Source: a virus. Taken from it: DNA of 64,000 bases. The notes under the pieces are model-generated. The model was not told the origin of the DNA and made no database searches. It worked only from the letters and a program-made list of their open reading frames with translations. The DNA is taken from positions 1 through 64,000 of the IMG/VR virus record IMGVR_UViG_3300027754_000045; one strand, given 5' to 3'. This document shows, one piece after another, positions 21,620-29,247 of this stretch (the stretch's first letter is position 1; each line of letters opens with the position of its first letter). Made by a program: the position numbers and the translations under genes.

Positions 21620-22849
21620 TTATGTTGCTATATAGCTAATTGTACCAGATCCTGAATTAACATTAAATGAGATGTTATTTAAGTTATTAGTTTCTATAAA
21701 AATTATTTCACCGCCACCAAGAGAATATTTATCAGAGGTTGTTCCGTTACCTTGAATATTAACATCAGAAGAAGATCTGTTTTTAATAGTAATGCCAGTT
21801 TTTAAAGATGTTGATGGTAATGTCAACGACGATCCAGCAGTTATTCCTTTAGTTCCTGTATAAACTATACTAGGAATATTAATACTAGAAATTTTTGCTT
21901 CTAAAGGGTTAATTGAAGCCCCAGTACTACCTCCTAACATACTAAGAATCATTCCTGATGTGGTAGTAATTAGGGTATCTAATTTTTGTTTTATTAAATA
22001 AGTATCAGTCATAACATTAGTAAGATCAACAGTTACTGGATTAGTGATTGATTGTATTGTGGGATTTTCGTAAAATTTCACATATAATGACTCTTCTGCG
22101 CCCTTTGTTCCCTTAATTCTTAATTCAGGACCATAAGTTGCTCCAGCAATATAAAATGGACTTGATTGGCAAACGCCAACCACGGCAGAAACATTAACAG
22201 TTGCTGTTATTCCTGCACCCACAATATTAACATTTAGTGCTCCACCAGACGACCCAATTAAATTTCCACTACCATCTCGTATATTAACGGGTATTAGTGT
22301 TGCTCCTGCAGAACTATAAACTCTAATGCTGTCTTTAGATTGAAGTAGATTAGGAATGATAGAAATTCCAACTGTACTACCAGTAATCGAAATACTGTCT
22401 GTTAAATATGATAACATACGACCACCAGTAATTCCTACTGGGTTGATTAGAGACATAGTACTTCCGCCAAGAATAGTTACACTATTAACATTAACGGTTC
22501 CTGTGATTCCAACCAAAACTCCATTAGTAATGCCCTGAACCAAACCAGCAACCTGGACTGGTGTGTATGCAGAACTAGTAGTTCCGCTGACTATTAAAGT
22601 AGAAGATGTTCCATTAATAACTTTAAAATTACCAAGACCAGTAACACTACCAGTAATTCCTACATTTAAACCAGATGTTGATTCTATTTTTACTGGTAGA
22701 GGATATGATGCGCTTACTCTATTAGATTCTCCTGTACTTCCCCAAGCAAGTTTATTTACTTGAAAATGAGTATTATTAACATAATCGGTAGCAATAGCTG
22801 CGGTGTTTCCCGTAGTATCGACAATTAGATTTGCGTCAGTGTCTGGCAT
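21620..22849 (-). CDS. Probable tail fibre/structural protein, Gly-Ile-Thr-rich (409 aa)
   Basis: The protein is dominated by short beta repeats containing GITG/GITx (e.g. VGITGSVTG, VGITGTVNV, VGITGG), the composition of fibrous phage proteins. The same GIT-type phrases recur in the plus-strand fibre gene at 38217, hinting at common ancestry. The C-terminal ~120 residues (ITAGSSLTLPSTSLKTGITIKNRSSS onward) look like a small globular cap. A GGAG site precedes the ATG. First gene of a two-gene minus-strand unit. Confidence 0.65.
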   Translation of the reverse strand: MPDTDANLIVDTTGNTAAIATDYVNNTHFQVNKLAWGSTGESNRVSASYPLPVKIESTSGLNVGITGSVTGLGNFKVINGTSSTLIVSGTTSSAYTPVQVAGLVQGITNGVLVGITGTVNVNSVTILGGSTMSLINPVGITGGRMLSYLTDSISITGSTVGISIIPNLLQSKDSIRVYSSAGATLIPVNIRDGSGNLIGSSGGALNVNIVGAGITATVNVSAVVGVCQSSPFYIAGATYGPELRIKGTKGAEESLYVKFYENPTIQSITNPVTVDLTNVMTDTYLIKQKLDTLITTTSGMILSMLGGSTGASINPLEAKISSINIPSIVYTGTKGITAGSSLTLPSTSLKTGITIKNRSSSDVNIQGNGTTSDKYSLGGGEIIFIETNNLNNISFNVNSGSGTISYIAT

Positions 22850-22894
22850 TTATTTCTCCAAATAGTTGTATAATCTGTTAAAGCTCTTATATAT

Positions 22895-23134
22895 ATGTGT
22901 ATCATGGTGCTATTTATTGATAATGAAACACAAAACGACTTTTGTCGTCAAGTAGAAAAATATGTAGAAAGATGGAAAAGTACATACATTAATGCTGTTA
23001 TAAGTGTATGTGAATCCAAAGATCTGCCTGTTGAAAGTGTAGCAAAAATTCTTTCTAAGCCTATTGTGGAGAAAATCCAACAAGAAGGTGAAAATTTGAA
23101 TTTTTTACAAAAAACAACAAAATTATTATTTTGA
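22895..23134 (+). CDS. 33: Late-transcription accessory protein gp33 (79 aa)
   Basis: The C-terminal two-thirds follows the gp33 pattern of aquatic T4-likes: YVERWKSTYINAVISVCE, then ESVAKILSKPIVEKI and LNFLQKTTKL. In T4, gp33 binds the RNA polymerase beta flap and links late sigma gp55 to the sliding clamp. Its presence agrees with the TATAAATA boxes in the window; gp55 itself is not in this window. Start may instead be ATG 22904. Position just before gp32 agrees with the T4 order 33-59-32, but no gene 59 lies between. Confidence 0.82.
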   Translation: MCIMVLFIDNETQNDFCRQVEKYVERWKSTYINAVISVCESKDLPVESVAKILSKPIVEKIQQEGENLNFLQKTTKLLF

Positions 23135-23135
23135 C

Positions 23136-23163
23136 TTGACAACTCAGTTTTAGGTTGTATAAT
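23136..23163 (+). promoter_or_regulatory. Host-type promoter TTGACA-16-TATAAT for gene 32
   Basis: -35 at 23136-23141 and -10 at 23158-23163, with TTTTAGGTTG before the -10, as at 5671. The leader is about 17 nt and contains AAAGGAG. The promoter lies just past the stop of gp33. Confidence 0.88.
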
Positions 23164-23186
23164 ATTCTTACAAAAGGAGATACTAC

Positions 23187-24062
23187 ATGTCATTTAAAGA
23201 TTTGAAGAAGAATTCGTCTGATTTCAGCAAACTCCAATCCGAATTGGAGAAGCAAAACAAAACTAACGATTACAAGGATGATCGTATGTGGCGACCAGTA
23301 CTGGATGCAGCCAGTAATGGATATGCCGTAATTCGGTTCTTGCCAGCAATACAAGGCGAGGACATTCCGTGGGTTAAGACCTACCAACATGCATTCCGTG
23401 GTAAGGGTGGATGGTTCATTAATAATTGCCCAACAACACTCGGACAAAAGTGCCCAGTGTGTGAAGGTAATAGTGAACTATGGGCTTCTGGTACGGAAAG
23501 CGATAAGAATATTGCTCGTGATCGTAAGCGTAAACTTACATACACTTCTAATATTTTGGTTGTTGAAGATCCAGCAAGTCCACAAAACAAGGGTAAGGTT
23601 TTCTTGTTTAAGTACGGAAAGAAGATCTTTGACAAGATTCAAGAACAAATGAATCCTGAATTTGCAGACGAATCAACAGTCAATCCATTTGACTTTTGGA
23701 AGGGTGCTAATTTCAAGTTGAAGGTTCGTAAGGTTGAAGGTTATGTTAATTACGACAAGAGTGAGTTTAGCGCAGCATCTGCTTTGTTTGATGGTGATGA
23801 CGCTAAGATCGAAGCTTTGTGGAATAGTCAATATCCACTGAAGCCCTTTGTTGATCCAAAGGAATTTAAGTCATATGCAGAACTCAAGGTAAAGCTTGTG
23901 GATGCCCTTGGCGGAGATCTTCGTAGTGAAGCGGGTGAAGAGGATACTTTTGAGTCAGACACAAAGGCTCGTCAAACGACACGCCCTGGTCGAAATGCTC
24001 CAAAGCAGCAAACTGAAGACGTTGATGTTGATACGTATCTTAAGTCACTTGGTAACGAGTAA
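23187..24062 (+). CDS. 32: Single-stranded DNA-binding protein gp32 (291 aa)
   Basis: Binds ssDNA cooperatively in replication, recombination and repair. N-terminal basic region with F-K-D-L-K-K, then an OB-fold core with the zinc site H68, C81, C89, C92 (HAF ... NCPTTLGQKCPVC), as in T4 gp32 (His-Cys3). The C-terminus is acidic then ends in DVDVDTYLKSLGNE, the usual protein-interaction tail. Length is close to T4 gp32 (301 aa). A consensus promoter, strong ribosome site and strong terminator make it a compact, highly expressed unit. Codon use is less AT-biased than in nearby tail genes. Confidence 0.95.
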   Translation: MSFKDLKKNSSDFSKLQSELEKQNKTNDYKDDRMWRPVLDAASNGYAVIRFLPAIQGEDIPWVKTYQHAFRGKGGWFINNCPTTLGQKCPVCEGNSELWASGTESDKNIARDRKRKLTYTSNILVVEDPASPQNKGKVFLFKYGKKIFDKIQEQMNPEFADESTVNPFDFWKGANFKLKVRKVEGYVNYDKSEFSAASALFDGDDAKIEALWNSQYPLKPFVDPKEFKSYAELKVKLVDALGGDLRSEAGEEDTFESDTKARQTTRPGRNAPKQQTEDVDVDTYLKSLGNE

Positions 24063-24084
24063 TACTTTAAGTTTTCACAGAGTT

Positions 24085-24113
24085 AAAAAACCCCCAGCAA
24101 TGGGGGTTTTTTT
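24085..24113. terminator. Bidirectional rho-independent terminator
   Basis: A perfect 11-bp stem AAAAAACCCCC/GGGGGTTTTTT (24085-24095 with 24102-24112). T tracts in both directions serve gp32 and the convergent minus-strand operon, whose last stop codon is at 24114-24112. Confidence 0.92.
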
Positions 24114-24678
24114 ATCCAATATTATTTCTCCAAGATGGAATTGTTTGGTATTCTCTGCGTAGATTAAAAACATAATCATTAATAATTGAGGTATTTGAAT
24201 TATTATTTACTATACTACTATTATCTGACATATCAGACATGTTTGAATTAGTATTATTTGATTGATTTGGGGTATTAAATTTTGACATTAAATTCATTAC
24301 CTTTCCAGTTTTCGCAGTTATATCTTCTATGCTAGATTTGTTTGTTATTGCACTTTTTGCATCAAATATAAGTTTATTTAAAGAATTTACAGAATTATCT
24401 GGTGGATTACTGTTTTTTTCATATAATTTTAAATTTTCTTTGCTCTTGGCAGCTCTTATTTTCTTTCCTTCAGGATCTGCTCGATCTCTTGCGAGACTTC
24501 TTCGTTCAGCATGCTCTGCTGCCTTTTCTTGCTTTACTGTCTGATTCTCTGTCCATTGATCAACAGTTAATGCATTTCCTTCAGCATCTCTTCCGTAAGG
24601 TGCAGTAAGAGGAGAAGTATCTCGATTTAATATAATGTCTGGATTTGGATTAAAAAAATTGCCATTAGTATTTTTCAT
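24112..24678 (-). CDS. Protein sharing a domain with the 58249 prohead-cluster protein (188 aa)
   Basis: Unknown function. Residues about 25-90 (APYGRDAEGNALT..., WTENQTVK, AAEHAERRSLARDRADPEG, KIRAAKS-ENL-LY) are closely similar to a segment of the 800-residue protein encoded at 58249-60651. The rest is Asn/Ser-rich and probably disordered. It is the last gene of the minus-strand operon, overlapping the hub gene by 4 bp. Shared domain and position suggest a tail or head assembly role, not proven. Confidence 0.65.
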   Translation of the reverse strand: MKNTNGNFFNPNPDIILNRDTSPLTAPYGRDAEGNALTVDQWTENQTVKQEKAAEHAERRSLARDRADPEGKKIRAAKSKENLKLYEKNSNPPDNSVNSLNKLIFDAKSAITNKSSIEDITAKTGKVMNLMSKFNTPNQSNNTNSNMSDMSDNSSIVNNNSNTSIINDYVFNLRREYQTIPSWRNNIG

Positions 24679-25571
24679 TGAAAATTCATTTCTGTTGAGT
24701 TATTTAGTCTATCAGTTTCTTCTTGTAAGTGATTTCTAATTTGTTCTAGATAAATTGATCGTTCCCAAGGAATCATATTTTCTATCTCGTTTAGGGTATA
24801 ATGATGATAATATTTCATTTGAAAATTTTGTATATAATACAAATCTAAACTTAGATGACTAAAAAAAAAATTAATTAGGTTGAAAATTCCCTTTATAGTT
24901 ATACTGCGTTTTACCAAATCAGATGTTACGTAATCAGAAACAATAAAAACCGCAGGCAATGAATCAAAATATTCTATTATTTTATTAAATTGTTTTGGAG
25001 TTAAATTTTGAATAAACTCTATTAATTCTTTTTGGCTTTTGTCTGAACAATCTATGACTTCTTTTTGTGTAACAATTTGTTTAACACAAGAGGCAATAAA
25101 CTGGTATATAGTTTCGTTATCGTCTTTGTAGTTGGGATATTTTAATAATGTTCCTATTGTAGGAACAGACATTACTAAAATTAAATTATCTTGTAGTTTT
25201 ATTTTGTGATTAATTTTATTTTTATTCACAGAAATGTCTGTACTTAAATTTACAGTAATATCTACAGATTCGTTTGTTTCTGGACACGTAATATTGAACG
25301 ATTCTATTTCTCCTAAAGACTTTGATCTCAATAACAAAAAGGCTTGTTCAAAATCACAAATACTATAAGAAAGTATACTTTTTTCGTTAAAACAAGATGA
25401 CATTATGTCTGTTAATGTCTTTAATATGGTTATTTTGTCTTTTGATTGTTTGGCCAATAATAAGGATTTTTCTTCTAGTACTATAATTGGACGAAAAGAA
25501 ACTTGTTTTCCTGATTGTAATTTTTCACAATATTGAGGAAAAGACGAAATTATTATATCTTTTAGTGCCAT
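24675..25571 (-). CDS. 26: Baseplate hub protein, gp26-like with gp51-like C-terminus (298 aa)
   Basis: The N-terminal ~180 residues follow the T4_baseplate (gp26) pattern: VSFRPIIVLEEKSLLLAKQS, then ICDFEQAFLLLRSKSLGEIE and CPETNESVDITVNL, with a further LVMSVPT strand. The last ~60 residues (YYHHYTLNEIENMIPWERSIYLEQIRNHLQEE) resemble gp51, the hub assembly factor encoded separately in T4. Either this is a fusion or the family naturally contains both parts. AAGGA site present. It overlaps the next gene and lies in an operon with gp4 and a tube-like gene. Confidence 0.75.
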   Translation of the reverse strand: MALKDIIISSFPQYCEKLQSGKQVSFRPIIVLEEKSLLLAKQSKDKITILKTLTDIMSSCFNEKSILSYSICDFEQAFLLLRSKSLGEIESFNITCPETNESVDITVNLSTDISVNKNKINHKIKLQDNLILVMSVPTIGTLLKYPNYKDDNETIYQFIASCVKQIVTQKEVIDCSDKSQKELIEFIQNLTPKQFNKIIEYFDSLPAVFIVSDYVTSDLVKRSITIKGIFNLINFFFSHLSLDLYYIQNFQMKYYHHYTLNEIENMIPWERSIYLEQIRNHLQEETDRLNNSTEMNFQ

Positions 25572-25580
25572 ATATAATCC

Positions 25581-26165
25581 TTATGCTACAGTATAATATC
25601 TATAATTCATATCAACTAATAGGGTTAAGTAGGTATTTGATGCATTATTATTCATTTCTGATGGAATAATAAGTTTTGGATAACTATCGTGTAGTGTTAT
25701 TGTGTAATTAACGTCACCATTAATACCTAATGCTTCTATAATTACGGTTCCTACAATATCACTCCAATAATTAACCCTAGAAGAATTATTATAACTTCGA
25801 TCTCGATTTGAGTTATTAGAGTTTACAAACACAGAATCTATCCAAGAGTCAAAGAATTTTCTAATGTTCCATTTAGAATCTACTACAAATTCAATTATAA
25901 ACCTTTCATCAAATACTCTTTTAAACGGAACTTGTATGTTTCCTCCAGACGGAGACATAGTGTCTTCTCTGTATAGTATAGCCTGAGATGGAGTTTGTAT
26001 CATATTAACAAATATATCGTTGTTTGTCAATAGATTTAAATTTCTTAAAATTAATGGTGGTAAAATTTTTACTCTAAATCTATTTGGTCTCTGAAATCCA
26101 GACATTCTAGAAAACAGAGATACTAGAGAGTCAATATTATTGTTATTAGGCGTTGTGGGAGGCAT
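25581..26165 (-). CDS. Tail-tube-fold protein, gp19/gp54 type (194 aa)
   Basis: The layout QRPNRFRVKI (24-33), then IQTPSQAILYREDTMSPSGG (about 56-75), FIIEFVVDSKWNIRKFFDSWID and a C-terminal strand pair, matches the gp19-like fold: outer rim strands, a long helix after the DSK-x-x-R-x-FFD-W motif, and YP near the end. By context with hub genes it is probably the tube-initiating gp54-like or another baseplate-tube junction protein rather than the main tube (gp19 at 54622). Start overlaps the gp4 stop (TAATG). Confidence 0.7.
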   Translation of the reverse strand: MPPTTPNNNNIDSLVSLFSRMSGFQRPNRFRVKILPPLILRNLNLLTNNDIFVNMIQTPSQAILYREDTMSPSGGNIQVPFKRVFDERFIIEFVVDSKWNIRKFFDSWIDSVFVNSNNSNRDRSYNNSSRVNYWSDIVGTVIIEALGINGDVNYTITLHDSYPKLIIPSEMNNNASNTYLTLLVDMNYRYYTVA

Positions 26166-26596
26166 TATTGTTTAAATAGATTATCTTCTGTTAAAATCTT
26201 AAAAATCCAACCTCGTTCTTTACAAAATATTTCTGCCGCTTTCCATTTACAGCTATTAGTTTCGTATAAAATACATTCGTTTAAATACATTTTTTTATTT
26301 TTTTTTGGTAATGGTTTTATTGTTTGTTTTTTTGGTTTAATCTCAATTACATACGTTTCTATTGTTCCGTCTTTTTCTGCTTCAAATAAAAAATCTGGAT
26401 AATATTGATGCATTTTTTTATCTATAGTAGACACATAAGGAATAGTTAATTCTTCACTACACCACCGAATAATAGTGTTATTTTGATCTAAATATTTACA
26501 AAATTTACGTTCCCATGAAGATCTGCATATGATGTTATCGGAATTTCCTACGTATTTTGTAATAAATTTTGGTTTATATTTAGTTTTATATGCCAT
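26165..26596 (-). CDS. 4: Head completion nuclease-fold protein gp4 (143 aa)
   Basis: The pattern SSWERKFCKYLDQNN, IIRWCSEELTIPY, YYPDFLFEA and YVIEIKPKKQT is that of T4 gp4 (gp50/65), which has a TnsA/VRR-like nuclease core: E in the first helix, PD then E-x-K. It acts in head completion after DNA packaging. The ATG at 26596 is chosen because MAYKTKYKPKF fits the family N-terminus; the longer ORF would overlap the divergent gp48-like gene start. First gene of the minus-strand operon, 27 bp from the divergent plus-strand tail operon; that gap contains the palindrome AGTTATAACT. Confidence 0.85.
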   Translation of the reverse strand: MAYKTKYKPKFITKYVGNSDNIICRSSWERKFCKYLDQNNTIIRWCSEELTIPYVSTIDKKMHQYYPDFLFEAEKDGTIETYVIEIKPKKQTIKPLPKKNKKMYLNECILYETNSCKWKAAEIFCKERGWIFKILTEDNLFKQ

Positions 26597-26623
26597 AGTT
26601 ATAACTATATATCTATACAACAC

Positions 26624-27388
26624 ATGACAACAATGCAATTTCCTTCAACAAATGATCCGTTTTTTCCAGATATTCCTGTTTGGATGAACTTCTATGCTGC
26701 CAATTATAGCACATTTTCTCGAAACAGGACGAGAAATTATATTATTTCTCATAACTATCTTCAAATTTCAATACCGTATCCGCAAGATCACACAACCATG
26801 AATAATCAATTTTATGGAAAAGCTGGCTCCAAAAACAACAGAGTTATAGAAAAGGGGTTTGCGGGAGTAGGCCAAATGATAAACGCTCAATTTAATAAAT
26901 TCATCGAAACTAGCAATAGTTTTTTAGAGGGTGGTAATATATTAACATTTGATCATTATGAGACACAATTAGAACCAGGAGCCAGAAGAACTCATAAATT
27001 TAATATTCTTATGATTGCTAAAAACAGAGAACAAGCAAAACAAATAAACGATATAGCATTAGCTTTTCAAACAAACGTATTCCCAATATCAAATACTAGT
27101 TCTATATTAACAATGAGACACCCTCCTTTGTGGTGTTTTAAGGCTTTAGTTATTGGTAATAGTAATTTTCAAACTAATTCTTATTGGGATGGTCAGCCTC
27201 TAGTTTCTGTTTTGGCTAGTGCAGACATCAACAGATCTCCGATTTTAAACACAGCATTTATTACTTCTGATTTTAAGCCAATTGCGGTAAACATAAAACT
27301 TTCGTTTATTGAGCTTGAACCAGCATTACAAGTTGGTGATGGAAGCCTACGAATTTGGAGTAGATCAGAAAGATTAGACGCAAGTTAA
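26624..27388 (+). CDS. 48: Baseplate tail-tube cap protein gp48-like (254 aa)
   Basis: The order of segments (FFPDIPVWMNFYAANYSTF at the start, then ISIPYP, LEPGARRTHKFNILMIAKNREQAKQINDIALAFQTNVFP, later MRHPPLWCFKALVIG, and FIELEPA at the end) matches gp48/gp54-type proteins of T4-like phages that cap the baseplate and start the tail tube. It is shorter than T4 gp48 (364 aa), as in other aquatic relatives. Opens the large plus-strand baseplate operon; overlaps gp53 by 1 bp (TAATG). Confidence 0.8.
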   Translation: MTTMQFPSTNDPFFPDIPVWMNFYAANYSTFSRNRTRNYIISHNYLQISIPYPQDHTTMNNQFYGKAGSKNNRVIEKGFAGVGQMINAQFNKFIETSNSFLEGGNILTFDHYETQLEPGARRTHKFNILMIAKNREQAKQINDIALAFQTNVFPISNTSSILTMRHPPLWCFKALVIGNSNFQTNSYWDGQPLVSVLASADINRSPILNTAFITSDFKPIAVNIKLSFIELEPALQVGDGSLRIWSRSERLDAS

Positions 27389-29247
27389 TGTTTGACTTAT
27401 TTCCAAAAATTAATTACAATTTTGGAGGGTTTACTCTTTCATTGACAAATATTTTTAGTAGTATTAATCTAGAATTAGATAGTCCTCTTGAAATATTTAC
27501 AAAATACATAACTCCTGGCGAACGACCAGATATTATATCTAATAATTTATACAATAAGTCTAGTCTTTATTGGTCTGTGTTTTTAATCAACAATATTAAA
27601 AATCCATTATCAGATTGGTCTAAAAATCAAATTAGCCATGATACACAAATAGAAACAAAGTATAGTGGTTGGGAATATCAATTTGCTAATACGTCGCCTT
27701 TTATTCCAGGAAATACTTTTAATTTTAATATTAATAAAACGAATTCATATACAGGAGTAAATTTTGATGAAATTCTAGAAGGCGATTTAATCATATACGA
27801 GTCTGGGGTTGGATCGTATTCTGTTCAATGTATTGGTTCTGGTGGTTTTACTAGTGATTTTTCCCTTTGTACTAGTCCACAATACGGTCAAAGTAATATT
27901 CCAGACAATTTTGACGATCAGAATTCTGTTGTTCAAACTACGTGTGGTGAATATTTTACTGCGTGTCTTACCTCTGAAGGCAGAATACGAGTATGGGGAA
28001 ACTTTAATACAACTAGTTCTGATCTAACCAAAACTGAAAATATTTGGAAATCTTCCTCGAATGGTTATACTTTTATTCACGGTACTGGAAACGATCTTTT
28101 GGCTATAAAAACAGACGGAAGTATTGTCTGTTATGGCGGATGTACAGCTTTTAATACATTTCAGGTTAGTAGTGGTGGTCCTTACAAAAAAATTGCTTGG
28201 GCTACTAATGGTATTTGTGGTGGAGTTGCTATTACTACTACTGGTGCAACCAAACATTTTGGGTTTACTGGATTTCAAGCAGATATGGGTGCTACGTTTT
28301 CTCATATTGCTTGTGGATCTAATTTTTGTTCAGGAATAAAGGGAAGTAACAAACAAGTAGTAGTATGGAAAGGAAATTTAGGAATAACATTATGTACTAG
28401 TGGTATTACTGCTGGAGGTATTAATGTTTCTGGATTTACTTGTAGTAATATTGCAGCAGGAGATAATCATATAGTAGTATTAAAGGGAGGTAATAACATG
28501 GGAGTAACCTCTTGGGGTGATAATAGTTATGGTCAATGTAATGTTTTTGAATTTGCTAATACTCCTACCCTAATATCTGCTGGTTCTAAACATACTGCAG
28601 CAATTTACACAGACAAAATACAATTTTTAGGCAGTATTGCAACATATAATCAGACTAATGGATGCACTGGCAATCAAAGCAACGTAAACGTTAACGGAAA
28701 GTCTATATCTGGAGAATTTAATAACATATCTTCTGGTAAAGAACATGTATGTTTACAAAAATATGGAACAAACAAAAAATATATTGGTGTCATATCTTCT
28801 GTTGATAGCATTTATAAACGTATTTTTGTAAAATCATTTCAATTTAGTGATTCAAATTCTATTAGTTTTGATGATCCTTCTGGTGTTGTGGTTTCTATTT
28901 GGCGTTGGAGTGATGCGTCAAATAGATATTTACAAGTAAAATTAATACAAAATCAATTACTAAGTATTCAAAAGTATTTGGATTCTACGCTATACATAAA
29001 CGAAAATGATAATTTATTAGATATTACAAGTAATTCTAATTGGATTAATGTGTATATACCAAATTATCTAAACGGAAACAATAGTAATTTTATTACTGTA
29101 AGAAAACAATTAATGAATGATGATTTTGTAAAAAAACAAAAAATTAATTATTTAACAAAGGACAAAATAGAATTATTAAAAGCACAAATAAGATCTAAAT
29201 TGTTATTAAACAGTAATATTAATATAAAATTAAGTGAATTACAATGA
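27388..29247 (+). CDS. 53: Baseplate wedge protein gp53 with inserted RCC1-like propeller (619 aa)
   Basis: Residues 1-100 are gp53-like: LFPKINYNF, ITPGERPDIISNNLYNKSSLYWSVFLINNIKNPLSDW, the pattern by which gp53 clamps wedges into the baseplate. The C-terminal 140 residues (about 480-619, with VSIWRWSD and helical end) look like the other half of the family. Between them, about 180-470, lie RCC1-type repeats: CGEYFTACLTSEGRIRVWG, GTGNDLLAIKTDGSIVCYGG, AAGDNHIVVLK followed by SWGDNSYGQC, and SAGSKHTAAIY. T4 gp53 is only 196 aa, so a propeller of about 300 residues has been added. Probably displayed on the baseplate rim. Overlaps the next gene by ATGA. Confidence 0.82.
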   Translation: MFDLFPKINYNFGGFTLSLTNIFSSINLELDSPLEIFTKYITPGERPDIISNNLYNKSSLYWSVFLINNIKNPLSDWSKNQISHDTQIETKYSGWEYQFANTSPFIPGNTFNFNINKTNSYTGVNFDEILEGDLIIYESGVGSYSVQCIGSGGFTSDFSLCTSPQYGQSNIPDNFDDQNSVVQTTCGEYFTACLTSEGRIRVWGNFNTTSSDLTKTENIWKSSSNGYTFIHGTGNDLLAIKTDGSIVCYGGCTAFNTFQVSSGGPYKKIAWATNGICGGVAITTTGATKHFGFTGFQADMGATFSHIACGSNFCSGIKGSNKQVVVWKGNLGITLCTSGITAGGINVSGFTCSNIAAGDNHIVVLKGGNNMGVTSWGDNSYGQCNVFEFANTPTLISAGSKHTAAIYTDKIQFLGSIATYNQTNGCTGNQSNVNVNGKSISGEFNNISSGKEHVCLQKYGTNKKYIGVISSVDSIYKRIFVKSFQFSDSNSISFDDPSGVVVSIWRWSDASNRYLQVKLIQNQLLSIQKYLDSTLYINENDNLLDITSNSNWINVYIPNYLNGNNSNFITVRKQLMNDDFVKKQKINYLTKDKIELLKAQIRSKLLLNSNINIKLSELQ

